64,000 nucleotides of DNA from CAIXZV01 sp963697365 (lineage in GTDB: Bacteria; Chloroflexota; Limnocylindria; Limnocylindrales; CSP1-4), in the NCBI GenBank assembly GCA_963697365.1, contig CAVONT010000017.1:124001-188000 (forward strand), given 5' to 3'. Made by a program: the position numbers and the translations under genes. The notes beneath the pieces were generated by a model. It did not search any database. It saw only the letters and a list, made by a program, of their open reading frames with translations, and was not told where the DNA came from. Shown piece after piece: positions 16,384-24,998 of this stretch (positions are counted from its first letter, which is position 1; every line of letters starts with the position of its first letter).

Positions 16384-17559
16384 GTGCGCCAGCTGTACCT
16401 CGCCGCAACCGGCCAGAACCGCGGCAAGACCACCGCCAGCCTCGGCCTGCTCGACGGCTTCCGCCGCCGTGGCTACCACACCGGGTTCACCAAGCCCGTC
16501 GGCCAGCGCACGATCGAGCTCGACGGCGAGCCGATCGATGACGATTCCTTCCTGATGCGGTCCGTCTTCGGCCTGCCCGAGCCGATCTCCGTGATGAGCC
16601 CGGTCCACATCCCGCGCGGCTTCACCAAGCGCTACATCGCGGGCGAGGTCGTCGAGGATCTCGGCGAGCGGATCCTGGCCTCGCAGCGGGCCTTCGCAGG
16701 CCACGACATCGTCCTCATCGAGGGCACCGGGCACGCGGGTGTCGGCGCGGTCGTCGGCCTGTCCAATGCGCAGGTTGCCGCGATGCTGGGTGCGCCGGCC
16801 GTCATCGTGTCCGAGGGCGGCGTCGGGCGGCCCATCGACGAGATCGTCCTCAACGTGTCCCACTTCGAGGCGCACGGAGTCCCGGTGGCGGGCGCCATCG
16901 TCAACAAGGTGCACGTCGAGCAGCAGCCGGGCATCGCGAAGACGCTCCAGCGCGGTCTCGCGCTGCATGGGATCCCGCTCCTGGGCGTGCTCCCGTACCG
17001 CCCCATGCTGTCCAGCCCCACCCTCGACATGATCCTCGATGGCACCGGCGCCCGCGTCATCCACCCGGGCGGCGACCTGGACCGGGTCATCGGCGGGATC
17101 GCGATCGGCGCGATGGAGCCTGCCCACATGCTGGAGCGGGTGAACCCGGACACCCTCGTGATCGTCCCCGGTGACCGGGAGGACGTGATCCTGACCCTCG
17201 TCTCGGCGCACATCGCCGACCGCTTCCACAGCCTGCCCGCCACCGTCGAGGAGATCGACGCCCTGGTGGAGGAGACGCCCGGCGCCATCGATGCCGGCCC
17301 CGAGGCGAGGGCCCTCGGCATCCTGCTCACCGGGGGCTATCAGCCACGCCCGGAGGTCCTCGAGCTCGTCAACCAGGCTGGGATGTTCTGTGCCTCGCTG
17401 CCGGACGACACCTACTCCGTCGCCTCGCAGGTGCACGATCTCATGGTCAAGACCCACCCCGGGGACAAGGGCAAGATCGAGCTCATCAAGGAGCTGGTCT
17501 GGGAGCACCTCCAGATGGACCGCTTCCTCGAAGTGGCAGCCGAGGCGCGGTTCGGCTGA
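16384..17559 (+). CDS. BioD/CobQ-like P-loop protein with DRTGG-type domain
   Basis: A 391-residue protein. The N-terminal half is a dethiobiotin-synthetase-like (AAA_26) NTPase: deviant P-loop ATGQNRGKTT at about residues 8-17, switch region FTKPVGQ, and the Walker-B-like VLIEGTGHAG. The C-terminal half (about 215-320) has the layout of the DRTGG regulatory domain (VIGGIAIGAMEPAHML, LVIVPGDREDVIL, GILLTGGYQPRPEVL). This pair of domains is also found at the N-terminus of long phosphate acetyltransferases, but the catalytic Pta domain is absent. Function unknown, possibly nucleotide sensing. GTG start preceded by AAGGGG. Confidence 0.75.
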   Translation: MRQLYLAATGQNRGKTTASLGLLDGFRRRGYHTGFTKPVGQRTIELDGEPIDDDSFLMRSVFGLPEPISVMSPVHIPRGFTKRYIAGEVVEDLGERILASQRAFAGHDIVLIEGTGHAGVGAVVGLSNAQVAAMLGAPAVIVSEGGVGRPIDEIVLNVSHFEAHGVPVAGAIVNKVHVEQQPGIAKTLQRGLALHGIPLLGVLPYRPMLSSPTLDMILDGTGARVIHPGGDLDRVIGGIAIGAMEPAHMLERVNPDTLVIVPGDREDVILTLVSAHIADRFHSLPATVEEIDALVEETPGAIDAGPEARALGILLTGGYQPRPEVLELVNQAGMFCASLPDDTYSVASQVHDLMVKTHPGDKGKIELIKELVWEHLQMDRFLEVAAEARFG

Positions 17560-17573
17560 GCACCCTCGACCCG

Positions 17574-18773
17574 ATGACCGGACCCTCGCCCAGCGCCCTC
17601 CCGGGCGAACGCCATAGCTCGGTCGTACCCTCGGCGATCGTCTACGCCTTCCAGTTCGCCGCCGTCGCCGTCTGGGTGGCGTTCGCCACCGTCTACTTCA
17701 AGGAACAGGGCGTGGACCTCTCGGCGATCGGGGTCCTCGCCGCGGTGCCGGCCCTCGTCGCGATCGTCGCGGCGCCTGCCTGGGGGATGCTCGCCGACAG
17801 GCTTGGCGACATGCGTCCGCCGTACCTCGCCGGCGCGCTGTGGGCGGCGCTCGCGGCGCTCCTGCTGGTGACGGGTCCGCCGATGCCGTGGCTGGCGCTC
17901 ATCGTGGTGGCCGTGGCCATCGGCGTGGCCGGGCTGACACCCCTGGTGGACGCGCGGACGGTGCAGCGGCTCGGGCGCAACCGGGACCGCTTCGGCCAGG
18001 CGAGGGTCTGGGGCTCGATCTCCTTCATGGCGACCGGGGTCGCGGTGGGAGCCCTCGTGGCAGCCTTCGGCCTGCCCGTGAGCTTCCTCGTCTACTCGGC
18101 GGCGCTGGTCGCGTCGGCGGTGGCGGCGTATGCCCTCCTGGGCAAGCCGGAGCGTGGACTCCGCGTCGGACACACGGGCCCGCTGGCTGCGCTGGACCTG
18201 CTCCGCGCTCCGGGGATGGCCCTGTTCTTCATCGGGACGGTGGTGGCCTGGACCGCGAACGGGATGGTGCTGACGCTGCTGTCGCTGCGGATCCTGGAGC
18301 TGGGCGGCGGGTCGGCCCTGGTGGGCATCGGCTGGGCGGTGAACGCTGCCCTGGAGATCCCCATGATGCTGCTCTTCCCCCTGCTGGCCCGGCGGGTGCG
18401 GGTGGAGCGGCTGATCGTCGCGGGCATCGCGCTCTATGCACTGCGCTCGGCGGTCTGGGGCGTTGCCCCGGGTGCCCTCGCGTTCGTGGCGGTGGCGGGG
18501 ATCAGCGGGATCGGCTTCACCCTGCTCCTCGTGGGCACGACCACCTACCTGGCGGCCCGCTTCGCACCCAGCGTGCAGGGAACGGCCCAGGCGCTCTTCG
18601 GCGGGACCGTGTCGTCCATCGGGTACATCGCCGGGGCGGTGCTCGCGGGCCTCGTCGCCCAGCAGGCCGGGATCGGTGCCGTCTATCCGGTGAGTGCCGT
18701 GGGTTGCGTGGCCGGTGCCGTCCTCGTCTGGATCGCGGTCGCCCGCAGGCGCCAGCCGGGCGACGTCGCCTGA
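17574..18773 (+). CDS. MFS transporter
   Basis: A 399-residue permease with about 12 hydrophobic helices and the loop signature GMLADRLGDMRP. RFGQARVWGSISFMATG resembles the LacY/nucleoside-symporter-like MFS branch. The substrate is unknown. It starts 14 bp after the preceding gene and ends one base before the convergent panC stop, leaving no room for a separate terminator. Confidence 0.75.
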   Translation: MTGPSPSALPGERHSSVVPSAIVYAFQFAAVAVWVAFATVYFKEQGVDLSAIGVLAAVPALVAIVAAPAWGMLADRLGDMRPPYLAGALWAALAALLLVTGPPMPWLALIVVAVAIGVAGLTPLVDARTVQRLGRNRDRFGQARVWGSISFMATGVAVGALVAAFGLPVSFLVYSAALVASAVAAYALLGKPERGLRVGHTGPLAALDLLRAPGMALFFIGTVVAWTANGMVLTLLSLRILELGGGSALVGIGWAVNAALEIPMMLLFPLLARRVRVERLIVAGIALYALRSAVWGVAPGALAFVAVAGISGIGFTLLLVGTTTYLAARFAPSVQGTAQALFGGTVSSIGYIAGAVLAGLVAQQAGIGAVYPVSAVGCVAGAVLVWIAVARRRQPGDVA

Positions 18774-18774
18774 G

Positions 18775-19608
18775 CTACGAGACCAGCTCGTTGTCGATCA
18801 GGCGGACGTCGTCCACGCGGACCGCCAGCGAGAGCAGCGCGCGGCCCTCCACCTCGACCAGCTCCTTGAGGGTGTCGGGGTCCGCCACGGAGACGTAGTC
18901 GACCACCGCGGACGGCTCCGTCGCCAGCACCGCGAGCACGGCTCCCCGGACCGACGCCGCCTCCCGTACCCCGCGCCGCACATGATCTGCTCCGGCCACG
19001 AGCGCCCGGTGGATCACCGGCGCGACCATCCGCCCGGCCGGCGTCAGGCGGGCGTTGCGCGAGGACAGGGCGAGCCCGTCCGGCTCGCGGACGGTGGGGC
19101 AGGGGACGACCGTGGTGGGCAGGGCGAGGTCCAGGGTCATGCGCCGGATCACCTGGACCTGCTGGTAGTCCTTGAGGCCGAAGTAGGCACGCTCCGCGGA
19201 GACCAGGCTGAACAGGAGCGCGACCACCGTGGCGACGCCGTCGAAGTGGCCCGGCCGGGCGCGGCCCTCCAGCGGATGCGCGATGGCTCCCACGGACACG
19301 ACGGTGTCGAAGCCGGGCGGGTAGACCTCGTCCACGGTGGGAGCGAACATGATGTCAACGCCCGCCGCCTCGGCCCTGGCGAAGTCGCGTTCCTCGCTGC
19401 GGGGGTACTTCTCGAAGTCGGTCGACTCCCCGAACTGCTTCGGGTTCACGAAGATCGACATGACCACCGTGGCGTTCTCGGCCCGGGCCTGCTCCACGAG
19501 CGAGACGTGCCCGGCATGCAGCCAGCCCATCGTGGGCACGAGGCCGACCGGCCGCGGAGCGGCGGCGAGCGCGGCGCGCAGGGCGGCGCGGGTGCGCACG
19601 ACGAGCAT
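18775..19608 (-). CDS. panC: Pantothenate synthetase
   Basis: Joins pantoate and beta-alanine with ATP in CoA precursor synthesis. 277 residues with the nucleotidyltransferase signature GLVPTMGWLHAGHVSL, SIFVNPKQF, YFGLKDYQQVQVI and the LSSRNARL loop. It is the last gene of the coaX-coaBC-panB-panC operon, 35 bp after panB. Confidence 0.95.
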   Translation of the reverse strand: MLVVRTRAALRAALAAAPRPVGLVPTMGWLHAGHVSLVEQARAENATVVMSIFVNPKQFGESTDFEKYPRSEERDFARAEAAGVDIMFAPTVDEVYPPGFDTVVSVGAIAHPLEGRARPGHFDGVATVVALLFSLVSAERAYFGLKDYQQVQVIRRMTLDLALPTTVVPCPTVREPDGLALSSRNARLTPAGRMVAPVIHRALVAGADHVRRGVREAASVRGAVLAVLATEPSAVVDYVSVADPDTLKELVEVEGRALLSLAVRVDDVRLIDNELVS

Positions 19609-19643
19609 CGGTCGACTCTGCCCCGGGTGCCCGGCGTCGCGGC

Positions 19644-20561
19644 CTAGAGGTCGCGGTCCAGCGGGATGCCGCCGAGGCCGGCGATGAAGTCGCCCGCCTG
19701 GTCCTCGGGTGTCCGGCCCAGCACTTCGTCGAGGACCGTGGCGTCCATCAGCACGGTCTCGGCCGCCCCGGGGAAGTCACCCGTCTCGACGTCGGCCTTG
19801 TACTCGCCCAGCGCGGCCAGGATCGTCCCGCGCAGGTCCGCATACCGGCGCGCGTGCTTCGGCGCCCAGCCCGTCCAGCCCAGGATGTCCGTGATGACCT
19901 GGATCTGGCCGGAGCACCCGGCGCCCGCCCCGATCCCGATCGTGGGGATGCGCAGGCGGTCCGTGATGGCCTGGGCGAGCTGGCCCGGCACGAGCTCCAG
20001 CACGACGGAGAAGGCACCTGCCTCCTGGACCGCGAGCGCGTCCGCAAGCAGCGAGCGAGCCTGCTCGCGGCTCTTGCCCTGGACCCGGACCCGGCCGATG
20101 GCGTTGATCGCCTGGGGCGTCAGGCCGATGTGGCCCATGACCGGGATGCCGGCCTTGACGAGCGCCTCGATGGTGCGGGCCGAGCGGACGCCGCCCTCGA
20201 TCTTGACCGCCTGGGCACCGGCGTCGCGCAGGAAGAGGCCGGCGTTGCGAATGGCATCGTCGGGGTTCGTGTAGGTCAGGAAGGGCATGTCCGCCACGAC
20301 CAGCGCACGCTTCGACCCGCGCACGACCGCCTTGGTGTGGTGGAGCATCTCGTCCATCGACACGCGGACGGTGGTGTCGTAGCCCAGCATCACCTGGCCG
20401 AGCGAGTCGCCAACGAGGATCAGGGGGATCCCCGCCTCGTCGACGAGCTGGGCGGTGGGAAAGTCATAGGCCGTGATCGTCGCGATCCGGGCTCCATCGC
20501 CGTACAGCCTGGCGATGTCGACGACGGAGAGGCGGCGGACGGTCTCGTTCTGGGCGCTCAT
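19644..20561 (-). CDS. panB: 3-methyl-2-oxobutanoate hydroxymethyltransferase
   Basis: Transfers a hydroxymethyl group from methylene-tetrahydrofolate to ketoisovalerate, giving ketopantoate. 305 residues with ITAYDFPTAQLVDEAG, ILVGDSLGQVMLGY, KIEGG, MGHIGLTPQ and IGIGAGAGCSGQIQV. The ATG overlaps the coaBC stop (ATGA). There is a C-terminal extension of about 30 residues beyond the core. Confidence 0.95.
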   Translation of the reverse strand: MSAQNETVRRLSVVDIARLYGDGARIATITAYDFPTAQLVDEAGIPLILVGDSLGQVMLGYDTTVRVSMDEMLHHTKAVVRGSKRALVVADMPFLTYTNPDDAIRNAGLFLRDAGAQAVKIEGGVRSARTIEALVKAGIPVMGHIGLTPQAINAIGRVRVQGKSREQARSLLADALAVQEAGAFSVVLELVPGQLAQAITDRLRIPTIGIGAGAGCSGQIQVITDILGWTGWAPKHARRYADLRGTILAALGEYKADVETGDFPGAAETVLMDATVLDEVLGRTPEDQAGDFIAGLGGIPLDRDL

Positions 20562-21907
20562 CGGGTGGTCTCGTGCATGGGACCGCCAGTGTGCAGCCGG
20601 GCGTCGCGTTCGTCCAACAGCGCGACCACCCGGTCGAGCAGGAGGTCGGCCACGGCCCGCTTGCGCATGAGCGGCAGGTCGTCGCGGGAGCCGTCGGCGC
20701 TGAGGATGACGACGCGGTTGGTGTCGGTGCCGAAGCCGGAGCCGGGCTCCGCCACGTCGTTGGCGACGAGGAGATCCACGCCCTTCCGGCGCAGCTTGTC
20801 GGGGGCGCGGTCGAGGGAGCCGGTCTCGGCGGCGAAGCCGACGAGGATGGGACGCGGATCGAGGTCCTTCGCCCGGACCCCGACCTCGGCCAGGATGTCC
20901 TCGGTAGGCTCGAGCTCCAGGATCATGCCCTCGCCCCGGGTCAGCTTGGTGTCGGCTGCCTGCTTCGGCCGGAAGTCCGCGACGGCGGCGGCCATGACGA
21001 GGACGTCGGCGTGCGACTCGATGACCGTGGCGAGGACGGCGTCGCGCATGGCGGCGGTGGACTCGGCCTGGACGATGGTGGCGGCGGGCGGGAGCGGGAC
21101 CTCGGTCCGGCCGGCCACGATGGTGACGTGGGCGCCCCTGGCGATGGCGGCCTCGGCGATGGCGGCGCCCATCCTGCCGGTGCTCCGGTTGCCGATGAAG
21201 CGGACGGGGTCGATGGCCTCCGCGGTGCCGCCGGCGCTCACGACGATGTCGCGCCCGGCGAGGTCCTGCTCCACGTAGGGTGCGGTGAGGGGCGGCCTCG
21301 CAGTCGCGTCGGGCTGGCGGACGGGGCGGTCGCCGATGGCCTCGACGATGGCGTCCACGATGGTGCCGAGGTCCGCGAGGCGGCCGATGCCCTCCTGGCC
21401 GCTGGCGAGCGAGCCGAGCTCGGGCGGGACCATCCGGTAGCCGAAGTCGCGCTGCAGGCGGGCGGCGTTGTCCTGGGTGGCGCGGTGGGTCCACATGTCG
21501 CCGTCCATCGCAGGACAGAACACGATGGGTGCGGACGATGCGAGGCAGGTGGCGGTGACCACGTCGTTCGCGATGCCGTTGGCCATCGAGCCCAGCCAGC
21601 GGGCGGTGGCGGGAGCGATCACGATGGCATCGGCGGCGTCGGCGACGACGATGTGGCCGATGCGCTGGTCCGGCAGGAGGCCCAGCACGTCCGTCTCGAC
21701 GGGGTGGCGGGACAGGGCGCCGAAGGTGAGCGGGCCGACGAAGGCGGTGGCTGCCGGGGTCAGCATGGCGACCACATCCGCGCCTTCCATGCGCAGGAGG
21801 CGCAGGAGCTCGACGGCCTTGTAGGCGGCGATCGAGCCGCAGACGCCGAGGCCGATGAGGCGGCCCTGGAGGCGGCCAGTGCGGGGGCTGGGGGCCACCG
21901 CGCTCAT
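20558..21907 (-). CDS. coaBC: Phosphopantothenoylcysteine synthetase/decarboxylase
   Basis: Bifunctional CoA enzyme of 449 residues. The N-terminal flavin-dependent CoaC domain (GVCGSIAAYKAVELLR, catalytic-type His in RIGHIVVAD, VFCPAMDGDMWTH, with FCPAMDG in place of the usual APAMN-type motif) is followed by the CoaB domain (VSAGGTAEAIDPVRFIGNRSTGRMG, AAAVADFRP, LVANDV). It couples Cys to 4'-phosphopantothenate and decarboxylates the product. Its ATG overlaps the coaX stop in ATGA. Confidence 0.94.
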   Translation of the reverse strand: MSAVAPSPRTGRLQGRLIGLGVCGSIAAYKAVELLRLLRMEGADVVAMLTPAATAFVGPLTFGALSRHPVETDVLGLLPDQRIGHIVVADAADAIVIAPATARWLGSMANGIANDVVTATCLASSAPIVFCPAMDGDMWTHRATQDNAARLQRDFGYRMVPPELGSLASGQEGIGRLADLGTIVDAIVEAIGDRPVRQPDATARPPLTAPYVEQDLAGRDIVVSAGGTAEAIDPVRFIGNRSTGRMGAAIAEAAIARGAHVTIVAGRTEVPLPPAATIVQAESTAAMRDAVLATVIESHADVLVMAAAVADFRPKQAADTKLTRGEGMILELEPTEDILAEVGVRAKDLDPRPILVGFAAETGSLDRAPDKLRRKGVDLLVANDVAEPGSGFGTDTNRVVILSADGSRDDLPLMRKRAVADLLLDRVVALLDERDARLHTGGPMHETTR

Positions 21908-22713
21908 CGTGTGCCCTCCAGTGGCTGCCCGCCTGCGACCTCGGCGTGGAGGATCGCCAAGCCCTTGAGCGTCAGGTCCGGGTCGATCACCGACACGCCC
22001 TCGATGTCGCGGGCCCACGGCTCGTTGGCGAGGCCGCCGGTCAGGATGCCGTGAACGGAGTCCGGCGCCACGCCCGTCATCTCCGCGAGCTCGCGGCGGA
22101 TCCGCCCGAGGAGTCCGTTGACCAGGCCCTGGTAGCCGAAGACGGTGCCGCTCTGCATGGCGCTGACGGTGTCGCGGCCGATCGCGCGGTCCGGGGTGCG
22201 CAGCTCGATCCGAGGCAGGCGGGCCGTGTTGCCGGCCAGCGCCTCCAGTCCCAGCTTCAGGCCCGGGGCGATGGCGCCACCGAGGAAGGCGCCGTCGGGG
22301 CCGACGCAGTCGAACGTGGTCGCCGTGCCCATGTCCACGACGACGGCTGGCGCGCCGTAGAGGCGCTTGGCCGCGAGAGCGTTCACCAGGCGGTCGGGGC
22401 CCGCCTCGCTGGGGCGGTCGATGCGGATGGCGATCGGCACCGTGCCGGCAGACGCGACGACGATCGGGATGCCACGCCGGTCCGCGACCTGCTCGAACAT
22501 GGCCGTCTGGGCTGGAACGACCGAGACGAGGGCCATCGCATCCACGGCGTCCAGGCTGCGGCCGTCGAGACCGAGAAGCCCGTCGAGCAGGATCTCGAGC
22601 TCGTCGGTGGTGGAGGCGCCATGCGTGCCGTGCCGCCGGGTGCCGGCGATGGCTCCGCCCTCGACGAGACCGAGGGTGACGTTGGTGTTGCCGATGTCGA
22701 TCGCGAGCAGCAT
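21904..22713 (-). CDS. coaX: Type III pantothenate kinase
   Basis: ASKHA-fold kinase performing the first committed step of CoA synthesis. 269 residues with the phosphate-1 motif LAIDIGNTNVTLGLV, PDRLVNALAAKRLYG, VDMGTATTFD (phosphate-2) and GAIAPGLKL. It is the first gene of the CoA operon. The start ATG at 22713 is preceded by TAGACT and six bases, with no ribosome-binding site. Confidence 0.95.
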   Translation of the reverse strand: MLLAIDIGNTNVTLGLVEGGAIAGTRRHGTHGASTTDELEILLDGLLGLDGRSLDAVDAMALVSVVPAQTAMFEQVADRRGIPIVVASAGTVPIAIRIDRPSEAGPDRLVNALAAKRLYGAPAVVVDMGTATTFDCVGPDGAFLGGAIAPGLKLGLEALAGNTARLPRIELRTPDRAIGRDTVSAMQSGTVFGYQGLVNGLLGRIRRELAEMTGVAPDSVHGILTGGLANEPWARDIEGVSVIDPDLTLKGLAILHAEVAGGQPLEGTR

Positions 22714-22719
22714 GGGCCA

Positions 22720-22725
22720 AGTCTA
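22720..22725 (-). promoter_or_regulatory. -10 element of coaX operon, probable leaderless start
   Basis: TAGACT on the minus strand, then TGGCCC, then the coaX ATG. The same TAGACT is the -10 of the hppA promoter. The distance predicts a transcript beginning at or near the start codon. Confidence 0.55.
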
Positions 22726-22780
22726 CGCGGGGTCCACGCGGGCGGGCGCCGACGTCCGACCGGGCCGACGTCCGGCCGGG

Positions 22781-22880
22781 CCGCCCCAGCCGTGCCGCCC
22801 CCAGCCGTGCCGCTCCCCAGCCGTGCCGCCCCCAGCCGTGCCGCCCCCAGCCGTGCCGCCCCCAGCCGTGCCGCCCCGAC
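22781..22880 (+). repeat. 15-bp tandem repeat, about seven units
   Basis: The unit CCCCCAGCCGTGCCG is repeated head to tail with single substitutions, lying just upstream of the coaX promoter. It is a minisatellite likely to vary in copy number between strains. Confidence 0.8.
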
Positions 22881-22911
22881 CTGGCCGCTCCTCAGCCTTG
22901 GCCGCCCCCGA

Positions 22912-23074
22912 CCCGGGACCCGCAGTCCCGTTTCGTGCCCCGTAGTGCCGGCGTGAGCCTGGTGGCGGGCCTTCGGCTGCACAACCGGGATTCGCAGTCC
23001 CGTTTCGTGGCGCTGACGCGTCGCGAGGCCTTCGGGAGTCCTCGAACGACCGGGAACCGGGACTGCCAGTCCCG
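22912..23074. repeat. Three dispersed hairpins with GGGAC/GTCCC arms
   Basis: Elements at 22912 (CCGGGACCCGCAGTCCCG), 22985 (CCGGGATTCGCAGTCCCG) and 23057 (CCGGGACTGCCAGTCCCG) are spaced about 72 bp apart. The first two are followed by TTTCGTG. The regular spacing and conserved loop suggest a repeat family or binding sites. Confidence 0.65.
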
Positions 23075-23272
23075 CCGCCGTGCCTTCGTGCGGGCTGGGG
23101 GCAGCCTGCGGGCTGGGGGCAACCTGCGGATACCGGCGCATCTCGCAGGCCGTGGGTCCGCTACGATCGCACCTCGCCCCGCTCGCGCCCCCGAGCCCCA
23201 CCCCGACCGCGACCCCGCCCGCAACCCCGACCGCACCCCGACCGCGACCCCGCCCAACCCCCGCTATCGACC

Positions 23273-23728
23273 GTGAGGCATCCGCATCCCGTGGCGACCG
23301 ATCCGCCGGCCAAGTTCTTCGTCAACCAGGGTGTCGTGACCAGCCGGACCGACATGCAGCACCTGCTGCGCCCGGTCGTGCACCAGACCGTCACCTACAG
23401 CTTCTACCGCGGCCGTGAGCTGGTCACCTCTGGCAGCGGCTGGGTGGAGCGGATCGTGGCCGACGAGCCCGAGATGTCCACCTACTTCACCCCCATCGCG
23501 ATCACGATCAACGTGGACTCCTTCGAGCACATGGAGTTCGAGACCCGGCCCGACCAGCTCCTCGTCTACACGCTGGTCCAGGCCGACGAGCGGGTGGTGC
23601 TGGAGTACGTGCCCGGCCAGGACGGGGACGCCGAGGATACGGCGAACCAGGTGACCCCGAGGCGGCTGGAGCTCGCGATGGGCTTCGTGCAGATGGAGCT
23701 GCTGACCGACGAGCCCGCCGAGGAGTAG
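23273..23728 (+). CDS. Protein of unknown function
   Basis: Up to 151 residues, with no motif I recognise. The core (KFFVNQGVVTSRTDMQHLLRP, then YSFYRGRELVTSGSGWVERIV) looks like a compact alpha/beta fold, with a Glu-rich end. GTG at 23273 and GTG at 23291 are both possible starts; neither has a good ribosome-binding site. Codon use matches the genome, so I believe it is a gene. Confidence 0.55.
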   Translation: MRHPHPVATDPPAKFFVNQGVVTSRTDMQHLLRPVVHQTVTYSFYRGRELVTSGSGWVERIVADEPEMSTYFTPIAITINVDSFEHMEFETRPDQLLVYTLVQADERVVLEYVPGQDGDAEDTANQVTPRRLELAMGFVQMELLTDEPAEE

Positions 23729-24025
23729 GTGCGGGCGGGCATCCGCGCGGCTGCCCCCCGTTTGGCTGGCACCGTTTCCCGGGGGGCCGTGCGGCCGGCC
23801 GGGACGCATCCCGTTCGCGTCCGCCGCCGGGACGCATACCGTTCGCGTCTGGCGACCGTTCTGGGCGCACGAGCGCACAGTGCAGGCGCGACGTGGCAAT
23901 CCGACACGCGGGGAGGGCGCAGACGGCACGAAGTTGCCGCCTGGCGGCAATCTGGCGCATGGGTGTTCCCGAGTGATCGCCCGGCGGGAACTCGCGCGAG
24001 GACGCCCAGGAACGGGTCGCAGGAG
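23729..24025. other. Intergenic region between convergent genes
   Basis: It holds two copies of the 21-bp element GGGACGCAT(C/A)CCGTTCGCGTC at 23801 and 23829, each with GACGC/GCGTC ends, and a hairpin at 23934-23950. No coding sequence is supported on either strand. Confidence 0.55.
23934..23950. terminator. Short hairpin between convergent genes
   Basis: TTGCCGC and GCGGCAA pair perfectly around CTG. The position between two converging genes suggests a bidirectional terminator. Confidence 0.45.
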
Positions 24026-24994
24026 CTATCGGCCGCGCTCGCCCCGGACGTAGGGGATCCCGAGCGCCGCCGGCGCGCCGATCCGCTTGCGCATCGCCTC
24101 CCGCGACCCCAGGACCAGGGCCAGCAGCACGAGCGCGTACGGGAGCATCTCGAGGAAGAACGTGTTCGGGTGGTACTCGAAGAACGGGTTCGCGATGCCC
24201 AGGATCGTCGGCGGCAGCTGCATCGCGAGCGCCAGCTGCACGACCGCCCCGAACAGGAAGGCGCCGAACGCGGCCCGGAACGGCGACCACTGGGCGAAGA
24301 TCACCAGTCCCACCGCGATCCAGCCACGCCCGTTGACGGTGAGCGCTCCAAACCAGCCGGGCTGGATTGCCAGCGTGATCGTCGCTCCGGCGAGCCCTGC
24401 CAGGAGGCCACCGGCGATGACATAGCGGTAGCGGGTGGCGAAGACGTTCACGCCCAGCGCATCGGCGGCGGCGGGCTCCTCGCCCACGGCGCGCAGGTTC
24501 AGGCCGGGCCGCGTGTGGTTGATCCAGTACCAGACCGCAGGCACCAGCAGGTAGCCCACGTACACGAGGATGCTCTGCTCGGTGAACGCGATCGGGCCAA
24601 GCACCGGGATCGCGGACAGGCCCGGGATCGAGAAGCGCGGGAGCAGCGCGATGGAGCCCGCGCTGCTCAGGCCCTCGCCCAGCACGCGCGCGAGGCCGGT
24701 GCCCAGGAACGTGAGCGCGAGGCCCGACACCACCTGGTCGGCGCGGAAGGTGATCGTCACGATCGCGTGCAGGAGGCTGAGGAGACCGCCCGCCAGCATC
24801 GCCAGCACGACGCCCAGCCACGCGTTGCCGGTCGAGACAGCCGTCGCGTAGCCCACGACGGCACCGATCAGCATCATGCCCTCGACACCGAGGTTGAGGA
24901 CGCCCGCGCGTTCGCACAGGATCTCGCCGACGGCGGCGAAGAGCAGGATCGTGCCCACCGCGATGCCGGCCGCCATGATGAGCTGGAGGTCCAT
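24026..24994 (-). CDS. ABC transporter permease, nucleoside/BMP type (subunit 2)
   Basis: A 322-residue inner-membrane permease of the BPD_transp_2 (LivHM-like) family. The signature GEILCERAGVLNLGVEGMML is characteristic of the NupQ/YufQ half of BMP-dependent nucleoside importers. The LNLRAVGEEPAAADALGV motif faces the ATPase. It is last in the cluster lipoprotein-ATPase-permease-permease, four bp after the first permease. Confidence 0.88.
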   Translation of the reverse strand: MDLQLIMAAGIAVGTILLFAAVGEILCERAGVLNLGVEGMMLIGAVVGYATAVSTGNAWLGVVLAMLAGGLLSLLHAIVTITFRADQVVSGLALTFLGTGLARVLGEGLSSAGSIALLPRFSIPGLSAIPVLGPIAFTEQSILVYVGYLLVPAVWYWINHTRPGLNLRAVGEEPAAADALGVNVFATRYRYVIAGGLLAGLAGATITLAIQPGWFGALTVNGRGWIAVGLVIFAQWSPFRAAFGAFLFGAVVQLALAMQLPPTILGIANPFFEYHPNTFFLEMLPYALVLLALVLGSREAMRKRIGAPAALGIPYVRGERGR

Positions 24995-24998
24995 CGCG

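Larger units (their letters stand above)
22714..23272. other. Repetitive intergenic region between divergent genes
   Basis: A 559-bp spacer built almost entirely of repeats. It has about seven copies of a 15-bp unit (CCCCCAGCCGTGCCG, 22781-22880), three hairpins with GGGAC/GTCCC arms (22912-23074), a 2.5-copy GCGGGCTGGGGGCAGCCT repeat (23089-23128) and CCCCGACCGC-type low-complexity sequence (23180-23260). No gene is supported. TACGAT near 23161 could be a -10 for the rightward gene. Confidence 0.6.

Noticed and set aside
22781..23260. Coding sequence in the repeat-rich region upstream of coaX
   Set aside because: Open frames there are made of repeated Pro/Ala/Arg codons from tandem repeats, without start signals or normal codon bias.
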